From Chitinophaga sancti (GTDB taxonomy: Bacteria; Bacteroidota; Bacteroidia; Chitinophagales; Chitinophagaceae): 64,000 nucleotides of DNA. Under the pieces are notes generated by a model. The model saw nothing but the letters and a program-made list of their open reading frames with translations. It searched no databases and was not told the origin of the DNA. Positions 1-9,111 of this stretch are shown here, piece by piece. The stretch covers positions 4,030,001 through 4,094,000 of the forward strand of contig NZ_CP139972.1 of assembly GCF_034424315.1 (NCBI RefSeq). The letters run 5' to 3'. Every line of letters begins with the position of its first letter. Positions within the stretch are counted from its first letter, which is position 1. A program made the position numbers and the translations under genes.

Positions 1-703
1 TGTCCTGCGATTTCTTGGTGAAGAAAGATACTGTCAGCGGAATCAGCGGGAACACGCAAGGTGTTACCAAAGCCACGAAACCACCGATCAGGCCCAGTAA
101 GAAAATACCCCAGAGACTTTTCTTTTCATGCACCTGTTCACCGGTTACAATCACCGGCTGATCCAGTTTAATATTGCTGCGCTTCAGCGAGTTTACCGCA
201 TCTGAAGATGCTTCCTGTAAACCTGCAGCAACACTTACCAGGTTACCGGAAGCGTCAACTTTGAACTTGAATTTAAATTCTTCCGGACCGCCTGCTTCTT
301 CTCCTTTCAGGTACATATAGTTCACTGAACCTTCCAGCTTTTTCACATCCCCATTCAGATGTACAGGCACGTTCAGTACTATTTTATCCTCAAAGTATTT
401 TACTTCGGCATTGTCCAGGACGGCCTCTTTCTCTTTTTTCAGGCTGCCATCTTCCGTGATGGAACCTACGGTTGCAGCGCTGTCTGCCACCACACGGCTA
501 TACACCAGTGCATCATCAGGCATGGTGGTGGAAATCAGTTTCACACCTTTCACAATCGTTCCGGTAATATGCAGCACATACTCCTGTGCGCCTTTCTTCT
601 CTGCGGTATATTGCCAGCGGACAACAGTGTCTGTTGGCTGGTCCTGCGCACGTAGCCCCAGGGCTGTCGCAAGAATTATGATGAATGTAAGCAACTGCTT
701 CAT
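1..703 (-). CDS. dsbD: Thiol:disulfide interchange protein DsbD, N-terminal part (cut by window edge)
   Basis: The first 234 codons of an inner-membrane electron-transfer protein that passes reducing power from cytoplasmic thioredoxin to the periplasm. A signal peptide (about residues 1-20) is followed by a beta-rich periplasmic domain (about 25-150) and then the first membrane helix, whose motif VTPCVFPLIP carries the membrane cysteine Cys216 expected of DsbD/CcdA. The rest, including the C-terminal thioredoxin domain, lies off the left edge. The segment of the N-terminal domain where DsbD-alpha normally has its redox cysteine pair reads YMYLKGEEAGGPEEF, with no cysteine. The downstream-domain paralogue at 819-1274 lies just upstream in transcription order and does carry a CX4C pair. 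Both proteins begin MKQLLT. The ATG at 701-703 is the only start that gives a signal peptide. The identification is firm; the loss of the cysteines is read directly from the codons. Confidence 0.93.
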   Translation of the reverse strand, partial: MKQLLTFIIILATALGLRAQDQPTDTVVRWQYTAEKKGAQEYVLHITGTIVKGVKLISTTMPDDALVYSRVVADSAATVGSITEDGSLKKEKEAVLDNAEVKYFEDKIVLNVPVHLNGDVKKLEGSVNYMYLKGEEAGGPEEFKFKFKVDASGNLVSVAAGLQEASSDAVNSLKRSNIKLDQPVIVTGEQVHEKKSLWGIFLLGLIGGFVALVTPCVFPLIPLTVSFFTKKSQD

Positions 704-745
704 ATAGATAATAGAATTTAGGGACTGCTTCCCCTTTCAAACAAT

Positions 746-771
746 AAACGAGTTCCCGGAGGAACTCGTTT
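746..771 (-). terminator. Hairpin terminator downstream of the DsbD-alpha-like gene
   Basis: An 11-bp perfect stem (aaacgagttcc / ggaactcgttt) with a CGGA loop lies between the 819-1274 gene and dsbD. On the minus strand it is followed by T-rich sequence, so it may end or attenuate transcription between these two genes. Confidence 0.55.
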
Positions 772-818
772 CAATTGACGTGCAAGGAAATGCTGTGGTG
801 TACAGCTTCCTGTAGTAA

Positions 819-1274
819 TTATTTTCCTCCCACAGCAATAGCAAAATCCACTGACTTAGGTGGCAGGCATTCATGATCATCACAGGTCATGAATTCTACG
901 GATCCTTTCACCTTAGTAGCAGCTTTACCTTTCACGGTAACTTTTTGTACGAAGTCTACTGTGTTCTCGTAGTATTTCAGTTCTGAGTCAAAGTTCTTGT
1001 CAAAAGCCTTATGCAACTTTCCTACTTCCGCTACTTTACCCTCTGTTACGATCAGTGGGCTTTTTGTAAACTTGAAGGAGGTAGGTACCGGACCTTCTCC
1101 CGCTTCCTGTGCATACAGGTGCCAACCACCTTCGATGGTCGCTGTCATGTGCAATTCATATGTGGTTGCGTTCACCTTCTTCGACGTAAAGCTCCACTTC
1201 ACCGGATTCTCTATCTGAGCACTTGCCAGCAGGGGCAGCGCGAACAGACAGATCGCTGTTAATAATTGTTTCAT
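819..1274 (-). CDS. Stand-alone DsbD N-terminal (DsbD-alpha-like) periplasmic protein
   Basis: A 151-residue secreted protein with a signal peptide ending near LASAQ (residue 20). The mature part is one beta-sandwich domain of the kind found at the N-terminus of DsbD. The motif TCDDHECLPP places Cys131 and Cys136 like the redox pair of DsbD-alpha, which accepts electrons from the membrane domain and hands them to periplasmic partners. It lies 115 bp upstream of dsbD on the same strand, and dsbD's own N-terminal domain has lost these cysteines, so this protein may supply the function in trans. That division of labour is inference. A thiol:disulfide family name is safe; the exact partner is not known. 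Confidence 0.8.
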   Translation of the reverse strand: MKQLLTAICLFALPLLASAQIENPVKWSFTSKKVNATTYELHMTATIEGGWHLYAQEAGEGPVPTSFKFTKSPLIVTEGKVAEVGKLHKAFDKNFDSELKYYENTVDFVQKVTVKGKAATKVKGSVEFMTCDDHECLPPKSVDFAIAVGGK

Positions 1275-1327
1275 ACGTTTTTTTTAACTGGTTGGCTGAT
1301 TTTTATACTATACTTCTATAAACAGAA

Positions 1328-2020
1328 TCAGTTGTTGTTGATCAGGCTCTGGAATATCAGCTGCCCATCGGTATTACCCAATATCTCGCGGGTGGCCCTT
1401 TCAGGGTGAGGCATCATCCCAAATACGTTGCGCTCCCTGTTGCAGATACCCGCAATGCTCAGGGTCGCACCATTTGGATTTGCCTCTTCCACTACGTTAC
1501 CAAATTCATCGCAATAGCGGAACAGGATCTGGTTGTTCGCCTGCAGACCTTCCAGTGTACCCTTATCTGCATAGTAACGGCCTTCACCATGTGCTACCGG
1601 AATCATCAGCGGGCGACCCGTTATATCTTTGGTAAGAGAAGCCACCGTGTTCTCACTCTTCAGGTACACATTCTTACACACGAACTGTTGGTTTTCGTTA
1701 CGTAACAGGGCTCCCGGTAACAAGCCTGCTTCCACCAGGATCTGGAAACCATTACAGATACCTATTACACGACCACCTTTATTAGCAAATTCGATCACGC
1801 TCTGCATCATTGGACTAAAGCGTGCAATAGCACCACAACGTAAGTAATCGCCATAAGAAAAACCACCTGGCAGTACAATGCAATCTTCTGTACTGAACAT
1901 GCTCAGGTCTTTATCTTTGTGCCATAACTCTATCACTTCCTGCCCCAGGTCATTACGCAGGGCATCAATCATATCATGATCGCAATTAGAGCCCGGGAAG
2001 GTGACTACGCCGAATTTCAT
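1328..2020 (-). CDS. purQ: Phosphoribosylformylglycinamidine synthase, glutaminase subunit
   Basis: A 230-residue class I glutamine amidotransferase that supplies ammonia for the conversion of FGAR to FGAM in de novo purine synthesis. The nucleophile is Cys89 in GICNGFQIL, and the His/Glu of the triad are in PHPERA near the C-terminus. The start [14 protein letters not shown] and the length match the separate PurQ of the PurQ/PurL/PurS type rather than the fused large PurL. No purL or purS is next to it, but purA is in the same window on the same strand. Cytoplasmic. Identification is firm. Confidence 0.96.
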   Translation of the reverse strand: MKFGVVTFPGSNCDHDMIDALRNDLGQEVIELWHKDKDLSMFSTEDCIVLPGGFSYGDYLRCGAIARFSPMMQSVIEFANKGGRVIGICNGFQILVEAGLLPGALLRNENQQFVCKNVYLKSENTVASLTKDITGRPLMIPVAHGEGRYYADKGTLEGLQANNQILFRYCDEFGNVVEEANPNGATLSIAGICNRERNVFGMMPHPERATREILGNTDGQLIFQSLINNN

Positions 2021-2180
2021 AATAAATATTTGAATTTTATGGTCTTAAATATATCTTATTGATTTTAACCAACTTTTACATCCAGAACCACTGAACGCAA
2101 AGTACCGGAAAAACCACAAAATTACTGTGCCGTCTGCACATTTCCATAGCCGTTTAAAATAAAAGCGGCCGGGAACGCTG

Positions 2181-3167
2181 CTAGTAATTGTTGCTAAACC
2201 ACTGCATAACAATCACATATGCAACAGTTAGAATATGAATCACATTCGCCATGGTATTGTTCCGGATAGACCAGTATACGTTAGCAACGAACATGGACAA
2301 TGGCAGGATAGCCAGCACCCAGTAAGCCGGAGAGAAATGAGCATTGAAGAAAGGAATCAGCATGGCTACGAATACATATATCACCAGTACTCCCCAGATC
2401 TTCCTGCCCTGGATCAGCATCTTCTTCAGGCTTCTCTGCAACAGCAGCCAGCCCAACAGGAAGAATAACAAGCTGAAGACAATGGCACCCCACACCTTAT
2501 AATGTAATATGAGCTCGATGGATAGACCAAATCTCGGGATCTTTGTGAATAAAGCCCACTGGTCTGTAAGGAAAAGGTAAGTACCCAGCAAATACAGGGG
2601 GCCTACCAGTCCTAACAATGCAATGATCCATTCTGCCAGGCGGAAAGGCCTCATTATCAACAAGCTCATTAGCAATAACACGCAGAATATAATAGCAGGG
2701 AAATAGAATAATCCACAAATCCCCAGTGCAAATCCTATATTAAATACCACATCCCTGGCGGAGGTGCGGGTATACAATAACGTGATGGAAGAGAATACCC
2801 ACAGCATAATCAGGTTCACCAGCAAAGCGGGTGAGAATACATTCCAGTCATGCAATAATGACGTGAACAACATATACGCCATGGCAGGCAGATAGTTCGG
2901 CTTGGCAAAGAGACGCTGGTGATTCACAATTTTAGTGATCAGCAGTGCCTGCAATAGCAGGAGCAACACAGCCAGTGAAGTAAAGAAGAATGGACTGGGG
3001 CCAACTAATGCCTTGAGCCATTTTACCAGCAAGTCATATAACAAGCCTTCGGAACCGTCGGCCAGGTAAGTGGACGGAAAATAGAGGTAATGAAATTTTA
3101 CCACCAATGTATATATTAACAGCAGTAATACTGTTAGAGGGTTGCCGGAGCGGAAGAATTTTACCAC
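2181..3167 (-). CDS. Polytopic membrane protein, DUF6427-like
   Basis: A 328-residue, very hydrophobic protein with about nine to ten predicted membrane helices and no soluble domain. The N-terminus FFRSGNPLTVLLLLIYTLVV and the length fit the Bacteroidota family I know as DUF6427, which is often encoded near purine or cell-envelope genes; no function is established. The start is a GTG at 3165-3167, because there is no earlier ATG and the family normally begins at this point. It lies 160 bp upstream of purQ on the same strand. The family assignment is from memory of the pattern and is moderately sure. Confidence 0.65.
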   Translation of the reverse strand: MVKFFRSGNPLTVLLLLIYTLVVKFHYLYFPSTYLADGSEGLLYDLLVKWLKALVGPSPFFFTSLAVLLLLLQALLITKIVNHQRLFAKPNYLPAMAYMLFTSLLHDWNVFSPALLVNLIMLWVFSSITLLYTRTSARDVVFNIGFALGICGLFYFPAIIFCVLLLMSLLIMRPFRLAEWIIALLGLVGPLYLLGTYLFLTDQWALFTKIPRFGLSIELILHYKVWGAIVFSLLFFLLGWLLLQRSLKKMLIQGRKIWGVLVIYVFVAMLIPFFNAHFSPAYWVLAILPLSMFVANVYWSIRNNTMANVIHILTVAYVIVMQWFSNNY

Positions 3168-3202
3168 AATCTGATTCTCTTTTCTACTTTTTGAAAGCGT
3201 TC

Positions 3203-3210
3203 CAAAGGTA
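3203..3210 (-). promoter_or_regulatory. Bacteroidota -7 box for the DUF6427-like gene
   Basis: The minus strand reads TACCTTTG, an exact match to TAnnTTTG, 35 nt before the GTG start. No clear TTTG is seen at the usual -33 distance. Confidence 0.45.
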
Positions 3211-3286
3211 AATCAAAATATTAGGAATTTTGGTAGTGTCTCCTTTGAAGTTTTGATTGGCCTGCAACCTGCTTTGCCCTGATTTT

Positions 3287-3874
3287 CTATTTCTTCTGCA
3301 TCCTTTTTCTGATCCGGCTCAAAGATGGGCCGGCAATGCCCAGGTAAGAAGCAATATGATACAAAGGTACCTGGTTGATCAGGTCCGGATGCTCTTCTAT
3401 CATCTGCACATAGCGTTCCTCCGGAGTCTTAAACAGGAAATCTTCCGTATGTTCCATCATCAGGTTGAAAGCAACTTCTGCTATATACCTCCCAAACCGC
3501 TCCCACTCATGAGATTGTTTGTATAATGCCTGTAAATGATCGACATGGATATATAAGATGGTAGATTCCACCATGCTCTCTGTATAAAAATTACAGGGCC
3601 TGCGGGTCAGGAAACTCTTATAAGCCGTTACCATCTGGTTCGTGGTATAAAAAAGCATGTTCTTTTCCTCCCCGGTTTCTGCATTCACATAATAAGTGCG
3701 GAATACCCCGTTAACGATGAAACCCAGGTGCTTACATACATTCCTATACTCGTTATAATACTCACCCTTCTGGTAAGTTCGTAACTCCCAGTACGGCAAG
3801 GATAAGGCAAAGCTTTGCTCTTCAATGCCGGAGAAGCTTCTTACGGCCTGTTCTAATTTTTCCAGCGCTGTCAT
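3287..3874 (-). CDS. Crp/Fnr family transcriptional regulator
   Basis: A 195-residue cytoplasmic regulator. Residues about 30-130 form a cyclic-nucleotide-binding-type beta barrel (YQKGEYYNEYRNVCKHLGFI, GEEKNMLFYTTNQMV). The C-terminus has the short helix-turn-helix typical of Bacteroidota Crp-like proteins (YHIASYLGIAGPSLSRIRKRM). The usual ligand arginine signature of CAP is not obvious, so cAMP binding should not be assumed. It begins 9 bp after the stop of the TPR gene at 3884-4960, so the two are probably co-transcribed. The target genes are unknown. Confidence 0.85.
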   Translation of the reverse strand: MTALEKLEQAVRSFSGIEEQSFALSLPYWELRTYQKGEYYNEYRNVCKHLGFIVNGVFRTYYVNAETGEEKNMLFYTTNQMVTAYKSFLTRRPCNFYTESMVESTILYIHVDHLQALYKQSHEWERFGRYIAEVAFNLMMEHTEDFLFKTPEERYVQMIEEHPDLINQVPLYHIASYLGIAGPSLSRIRKRMQKK

Positions 3875-3883
3875 GCATTCAAT

Positions 3884-4960
3884 TTAATACTTCCCCCTGT
3901 AAAACACATTTTCCTGTGTGATCTTTAACGGATTCTTTTTGAACCAGGCAATGAATTCCTCCCATTCTTTTTTATGCTCACTCCTCCATTCTCCAAACTG
4001 TTTCTCATCACCTTCTGCCAGAATCCAGTAATTATATTCCTCCAGGTAGCCCGCCTCTTTCACCTGCTGCTCATAGTCAAACAATACTACTACCGGCTTA
4101 TTTTTAGCAAAGGCTACATTTTTATAATTTTCCACAAAACGGGTCCTGATCCGATTCAATGAAGGCAGGTTAATGATCTTCTCTCCTGTCAGCGATAACA
4201 GCATTAAGGGTTCATACACGCCCACCCCAAAAGGTAGTTTCAGCTGACCATCAGCAGGAAGTGTCAACACATTCTCCCTGCTGAAACTCACTGACACAGA
4301 AGTATCATCCTTAAACTGGATCTCTCCTTTATAGGTCAGGTATAACTGCTTGCTGATCTCGTCAGTTCGCTTTGATCCTCTCTCCAGGTTCAGAAAGATC
4401 TCCCCGTAAATCATCCCCCATACTTCCTCCTGTGTACCCAGGAAAATTTTGGAAGCCCAGTAATAATTGGAAGGAAACATAGGATCTACTTCTATCCCTT
4501 TCTCAAAGTACCCCATGGCCTTTGTATAGTCCTTTACATTCACTTCCATCACCCCACGTTCCAGGTACAGGTTACCCGCCGCCGGAAATACTTTCAGCCC
4601 CTTTTCATACGCTTCCAGGGCTTTATCCCGCTTGCCACTCAGGTCATAGGCATTGCCTAACAGCTGGTATACCCGGCTGTTGATGTCTTTCCGCTTTACC
4701 AGCTTTTTAAGAATTTCCACGACTGCGTTATAGTCCTGCAGCATGTATTTCGAATATGCCATTTCATAATGATAGGCCCATTCATTGGAGTTTAGTCGAA
4801 TCGCTTCTTCGAGCAATGGTATTGCTGCTGCCGGTTTTCCATCCTCCATCATCGCAATCGCTGTATTGTACCTGGCTTCTGCTGTGTCCCTGTCAGCCTG
4901 AGCCATCGCAGCTTGTCCCACCCAAATGCTCAGTAACAGTAATAAGGTAATTTTATGCAT
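3884..4960 (-). CDS. Secreted TPR-repeat protein
   Basis: A 358-residue protein with an N-terminal signal peptide (MHKITLLLLLSIWVGQAAMAQ). About four tetratricopeptide repeats span residues 25-165 (for example AAIPLLEEAIRLNSNEWAYH and DKALEAYEKGLKVFPAAGNL). The C-terminal half (about 190-358) has no motif I recognise. It is probably periplasmic, with a scaffold or binding role. The Crp-like gene starts 9 bp downstream. A terminator lies just upstream, so this pair is a separate unit from mscS. Confidence 0.75.
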   Translation of the reverse strand: MHKITLLLLLSIWVGQAAMAQADRDTAEARYNTAIAMMEDGKPAAAIPLLEEAIRLNSNEWAYHYEMAYSKYMLQDYNAVVEILKKLVKRKDINSRVYQLLGNAYDLSGKRDKALEAYEKGLKVFPAAGNLYLERGVMEVNVKDYTKAMGYFEKGIEVDPMFPSNYYWASKIFLGTQEEVWGMIYGEIFLNLERGSKRTDEISKQLYLTYKGEIQFKDDTSVSVSFSRENVLTLPADGQLKLPFGVGVYEPLMLLSLTGEKIINLPSLNRIRTRFVENYKNVAFAKNKPVVVLFDYEQQVKEAGYLEEYNYWILAEGDEKQFGEWRSEHKKEWEEFIAWFKKNPLKITQENVFYRGKY

Positions 4961-4994
4961 AAGAGGTTAAGTCGTTACGAATATAGGATGAAAA

Positions 4995-5029
4995 AAAAGC
5001 CCGGACTCCATAAGGCGTACCGGGCTTTT
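4995..5029 (-). terminator. Rho-independent terminator of the mscS gene
   Basis: The stem aaaagcccgg / ccgggctttt (10 bp) has T runs on both sides and lies just past the stop of the MscS gene on the minus strand. It may work in both directions, but only the minus strand has a gene ending here. Confidence 0.85.
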
Positions 5030-5047
5030 CTTTTTTAACATTTCTTT

Positions 5048-7384
5048 TTACTGGGTAATGATCCCCTTTTGCTCGAAGTAATTATAGATTGCATTGTTGA
5101 TTTCCGCTTCTACCACAGACACCTTCATGATGTCTTTGCACCAGAAAGCGATCCTTACAGACAGGGTAGTTGCATTTACAAGGTTCATAATAATCTCTAC
5201 CTCTCTTCTGGCAATAACCTGTTCATTGGCAGTGACCAGTTCCTTCAGTTCCCGTTTCACTTTTTCAGGGTCTTCCAGTTTGGCTACCTTGTAGTTGAAA
5301 TTGATCCTGGCATTGTTGTTACTCAGGGTCCAGTTGGTAATTTCTTTGGAGAGCACATCCCCGTTTGGCAAAATTACCTCTGCCCCATCTTCAGTAAGCA
5401 GGGTACTGCTGCGGATCCCGATTTCCTTTACACGCCCTCTTTTACTGCCTATTTCCACGGTATCTCCAATTCGTAATGGGCGATCAAAGATCAGGATGAT
5501 ACCAGATACAAAGTTGTTGACAATACTCTGTAAACCCAGACCAATACCCACACCCAATGCACCGAGGATCACAGTAATTTTATCTACTGGTAAACCTGAT
5601 GCACTGATAGCCAGCAGGAAGGCTAAGACCAGCAATATCAGCCTTGTTATCAGCAACCTGGAGCGCTGCCCTTTATCATCAAAGGCCGCATCGTCTCCAA
5701 TATCACCAAAGAAGTAAGCAATGTACTTCTGGAGGAAATTCGCTACCCAGATGATACCCAGGAACAATACGACCCCACCAATGGTAAAGGAACTGTTGCC
5801 AATGACGATGGATGCCTGAAACAAGGCTTTTAACCCGGTGCTGAATGCATCATAGATATTCAGGTTAGTGCTGAATACAATGGCCCAGATCAACACTGCT
5901 AATACAGATATAAAACGGAACAATGATTTCCTGATATCGGCTACATCAAAGTGTTCGGGATAGCGCTTACGGATACGGCTACCCTGTATTTGTAAGAGGA
6001 ATGCTTCGATCACCAGTTGTACAAAGATGCTGAGGCTCGCAGCCTGCGCCAGTGCATATACCGCGGTAGCACTAAAGATCTGTGACAACGTTACACGGCC
6101 AAACATATTCATTAATACCGCCAGCGCATTCAGGAAGGTATACAGGATCGCCACCCACCACATCAAACGGAATTCTTTACGGAAAGAGCGAATTTGTATG
6201 AATAATATACCGATTACAATGGCTACTATGTCATGCACTAAAGTCGCATACCGCATCAGGCGCATGGGCAAACCTAATACCCTGATGATGGGCAGGAAGA
6301 GGAACAGGAGAATGAATAATCCCCAGCCCATAAAGATCTGCCGCGGGAGTATTTTATAAAATACAGGTGTCAGCAATATCATCAGGAAGAACTGCGTGGT
6401 CTCTATATAAATAGCTGGTGCATTGTGATCAAATAATGGCGCCAGGTTCAGCACCAGTACAAAGGTCATCAACCAGGGCAGGGCCTTTACATATTTGAAA
6501 TCAAATTCTTTGATCGCACTGAGTTTATTTAATTTCTTCAGGCTACGAAAATTATAATTCAACCAGGCAAAAAAGGCAATACCAATCACCCACAACATAG
6601 AGCGCTTACTACGGGTATTCCTGAAGTAATAGCTGGCCAGTTGCTGTTCTGCATTCACTGATTTCTTAAACCCACCTGGAGGTGGTCTGCGACCTTTCGC
6701 AGTAGCCGGCTCCCAGAGGTAAAGGCGTTCTTTGGTGAAAGCGCGGACACCGGCAGTTTTGAGCGCTTCTGCTGTCTGGTATCCCAGTTCTTCGATCATA
6801 ATAGCATCTGTAGAAACTTTAGCTTTCAGGTCATTGAGAATAGCGGTGTTGGCTTTTACCAGGCTATCAGCCCTTCTGAATTTGGTACGCAGGGTTTGCA
6901 GCTGGGGCATAAAAGTAGCCCTCAGAACAGTGTCTCTGAACAAGCCATGCATCAGCGTATCCTTGCGCAGATCCCTGATCTCTTTTTTGACATCATCCAT
7001 TTTCTGGTCATAAGAGCTCAGTGTTTTCCCGAACTCATTCATCGTGTTGTCCAGTTCTTCCAACAAAGACTGGTACATCTGCAGGTTCCGGATATTGAGG
7101 CTCCTGTCATTGCTGGCAAAACGGTCTTTCAGGATGATCAGTACGGAATCGGCATCTTTCAGATGGGATTGAATATCCTGTAACTGGGTAAAGGAACTGG
7201 TAACAAGCGGAACTTTGTTCATAGTTTGAAAGACTTTTTCAAACCCGGCCAGGTAATCGCTTCTTGTTGGTTGGTTGTTATCGCCGAATAAAGTAGTATC
7301 GGCACCGCGTGATGGAGCTTTTTGAGCTAATGCGATACTGCTGGTAAGCACCAGTAGTAGCAGCAAAAGAATAGGTTTTTTCAT
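5048..7384 (-). CDS. Large MscS-family mechanosensitive channel
   Basis: A 778-residue inner-membrane channel that should release solutes on hypo-osmotic shock. It has a signal peptide (MKKPILLLLLLVLTSSIALA), a helical periplasmic region (about residues 40-230), a series of membrane helices from about residue 260, and the MscS core at the end. The pore helix GALGVGIGLGLQSIVNNF is near residue 600, followed by FDRPLRIGDTVEI and the beta and C-terminal domains. It is much longer than E. coli MscS (286 residues) and resembles the extended MscK/YnaI class. The reading frame is open 41 codons further upstream, but the ATG at 7382-7384 is chosen because it starts the signal peptide and the longer form would run through a strong hairpin. 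Confidence 0.92.
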   Translation of the reverse strand: MKKPILLLLLLVLTSSIALAQKAPSRGADTTLFGDNNQPTRSDYLAGFEKVFQTMNKVPLVTSSFTQLQDIQSHLKDADSVLIILKDRFASNDRSLNIRNLQMYQSLLEELDNTMNEFGKTLSSYDQKMDDVKKEIRDLRKDTLMHGLFRDTVLRATFMPQLQTLRTKFRRADSLVKANTAILNDLKAKVSTDAIMIEELGYQTAEALKTAGVRAFTKERLYLWEPATAKGRRPPPGGFKKSVNAEQQLASYYFRNTRSKRSMLWVIGIAFFAWLNYNFRSLKKLNKLSAIKEFDFKYVKALPWLMTFVLVLNLAPLFDHNAPAIYIETTQFFLMILLTPVFYKILPRQIFMGWGLFILLFLFLPIIRVLGLPMRLMRYATLVHDIVAIVIGILFIQIRSFRKEFRLMWWVAILYTFLNALAVLMNMFGRVTLSQIFSATAVYALAQAASLSIFVQLVIEAFLLQIQGSRIRKRYPEHFDVADIRKSLFRFISVLAVLIWAIVFSTNLNIYDAFSTGLKALFQASIVIGNSSFTIGGVVLFLGIIWVANFLQKYIAYFFGDIGDDAAFDDKGQRSRLLITRLILLVLAFLLAISASGLPVDKITVILGALGVGIGLGLQSIVNNFVSGIILIFDRPLRIGDTVEIGSKRGRVKEIGIRSSTLLTEDGAEVILPNGDVLSKEITNWTLSNNNARINFNYKVAKLEDPEKVKRELKELVTANEQVIARREVEIIMNLVNATTLSVRIAFWCKDIMKVSVVEAEINNAIYNYFEQKGIITQ

Positions 7385-7430
7385 GAGTACTGTTGAATAG
7401 TACCGGAAATATAGGTGGAATTTTTGGTAC

Positions 7431-7481
7431 AAAAAAAGGAAGCTGGTACGGGTAAGCCTAAGTGACTTACCCGTACCAGCT
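7431..7481 (-). terminator. Gene-less hairpin with T run in front of mscS
   Basis: A perfect 16-bp stem (agctggtacgggtaag, 7441-7456, with its complement at 7466-7481) and a 9-nt loop are followed on the minus strand by TCC and seven T. This is a textbook terminator, but no gene ends here: the previous gene already has its own terminator at 7541-7575. It sits 47-97 nt before the mscS start, so it may be an attenuator, the end of a very short RNA, or a barrier to read-through. The T run is followed by TATATTTC (one mismatch to TAnnTTTG), so the mscS promoter may lie between the hairpin and the ATG. Confidence 0.75.
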
Positions 7482-7540
7482 AGTAGCACAACAAAATATG
7501 ATAGCAAAGCAGGGAGAGTAAGATGCGCTTTACTATTTGT

Positions 7541-7580
7541 AAAAAAGCCACTTTCACCAAAAGGCGAAAGTGGCTTTTTT
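7541..7580 (-). terminator. Bidirectional terminator after the 7597-9111 gene
   Basis: The stem aaaaaagccactttc / gaaagtggctttttt (15 bp) with a 10-nt loop lies 16 bp past the stop of the minus-strand gene. A and T tracts on either side make it symmetrical. Confidence 0.88.
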
Positions 7581-7596
7581 ATTGAAATTGCTTATA

Positions 7597-9111
7597 CTAG
7601 AAGTCGACTTTAGCAAAACAGATGTAACTTCTGTAAATACATGGTACCAATACTGTTCTTCCACTAATCTGCTTACCATACCTTGGCATCCAGGTAAATC
7701 CCTTATCCAGGTTTCTCAGGGTAGGCTTACGTGAGCTGGTGCCATCCGGTTCTATACCGGTATCTGTTACGATAAAATCTCTTCTATCCAGCTCATTGTA
7801 CAGGAAGCGTAGTTCACTGCCAATATTCACCATCAGGTAAGAGAGGTACAGATCATTGCCGTCGTCAAACTGGTTCTTACGGATAAAATTGCTCCATAAC
7901 AGGTTCCCATCATCATCAATAGACATGATACCGATATTATCATAGTTATACCGGGTGCCCATGTTATTGTTATTATACCATGGGTTGTAGTACCAGGGAG
8001 AATAAGGAGAATAATAGTAAGGTGTATACATACCGTAAGGACCGTACATATAATTCCACCTGTTCCATGGCTGGTTATTGCGGTTCGTGGTATAGAAAGA
8101 TTCTGCTGCCAGGATGAAACCCCCGTTTTTAGTATTGATGATCTTCCTGATGAAGTAATCGTTGAAAGCAGCGTTGGTAGAAGATTCTCCCCTGGCATTA
8201 CTTTTCAGTTCAGGTGAGAATACTACTTCTTTTTCATACAACAGGGTCTTGGCAGCATAATCGTATTTACTTACATACAGCCCTTCCACATTCCCCCGTT
8301 TCTGACGGTAGTAGAATGAAGTAACCAGTGCTTTGTGCGCATTGTTATCGATCTTCATCTTTACTTCATCCAGCAGGGTTGTTTTCAGTTCCATGGGCAC
8401 CATTTCAAAACTGTCTACTGCTGCACGCTTGATCACGAGACTACCACTTACAATGTAATCCCTGTTATTAGTACGTTCCAGCTTATTGAAAATGAGGTCA
8501 CCATTATTTGTCAGGTTGAAATTGCTGAGGAAATGCCGCTTGGATTCCATGGGCAGCGACAACCTGCTGTTGTTCATAAAATGGAAAGCACTGTCGTAGA
8601 GGAAGGTGTAGAATACGTTGTCGTTTTCCTTGTCCTGGTTGATTTTGTAAACCAGGATCCGGCTTTTGTCTTCGGAGTATTCTACAGAATAAACTTTGTT
8701 ATTGTCCTTAGCATAAAAACCAATCCTGGTGGAATCGATCATTACGGGAGCGTCGTTGAACTTACCATCCCCGTTCATGGTCGCACAAAAGCTGTACACA
8801 GCTTCTTTACGCTGGAACTGGTATAACATGTACACCTTATCAGCATAGTTAATAAAATCTACACTGATCAGTTTTTTGGGTAGGAAGTCCAGCTTTACCC
8901 TGTCTTTGAGTTGCATAGCATTGTCGTACACGGACACTACGTAATCGCCCCTGTCACTCTTATACACCAGGATATTGCCTGATACGCGACCGATAATCTC
9001 GAATTCGGTGCTTTTGTAATCATCTTTCTCTGGTTCCGTATAAGTGATCTTTTGAGCCATTACTGCTCCACTCCACAAAAACAGTAAAGCATAGAGATAT
9101 AATATGCGCAT
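7597..9111 (-). CDS. Secreted protein of unknown function
   Basis: A 504-residue protein with a clear signal peptide (MRILYLYALLFLWSGAVMA). I do not recognise a family. The mature part reads like a series of beta strands with many aromatic and polar residues (GRVSGNILVYKSDRGDYVVS, VKLDFLPKKLISVDFINYAD), which could be a beta-propeller or a Bacteroidota surface protein. Residues about 350-395 form a low-complexity Tyr/Asn/Trp/Pro loop (YSPYSPWYYNPWYNNNNMG). There is no type IX C-terminal signal that I can see. It stands alone between terminators, divergent from the SDR gene at 9398. Confidence 0.7.
   Translation of the reverse strand: MRILYLYALLFLWSGAVMAQKITYTEPEKDDYKSTEFEIIGRVSGNILVYKSDRGDYVVSVYDNAMQLKDRVKLDFLPKKLISVDFINYADKVYMLYQFQRKEAVYSFCATMNGDGKFNDAPVMIDSTRIGFYAKDNNKVYSVEYSEDKSRILVYKINQDKENDNVFYTFLYDSAFHFMNNSRLSLPMESKRHFLSNFNLTNNGDLIFNKLERTNNRDYIVSGSLVIKRAAVDSFEMVPMELKTTLLDEVKMKIDNNAHKALVTSFYYRQKRGNVEGLYVSKYDYAAKTLLYEKEVVFSPELKSNARGESSTNAAFNDYFIRKIINTKNGGFILAAESFYTTNRNNQPWNRWNYMYGPYGMYTPYYYSPYSPWYYNPWYNNNNMGTRYNYDNIGIMSIDDDGNLLWSNFIRKNQFDDGNDLYLSYLMVNIGSELRFLYNELDRRDFIVTDTGIEPDGTSSRKPTLRNLDKGFTWMPRYGKQISGRTVLVPCIYRSYICFAKVDF

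Noticed and set aside
359..707. Two 98-codon plus-strand frames near the left edge
   Set aside because: They are antisense to the dsbD N-terminal region and have no supporting features.
7385..7507. A 41-codon N-terminal extension of the MscS protein
   Set aside because: It would cover a strong hairpin and hide the signal peptide; the ATG at 7384 is better.
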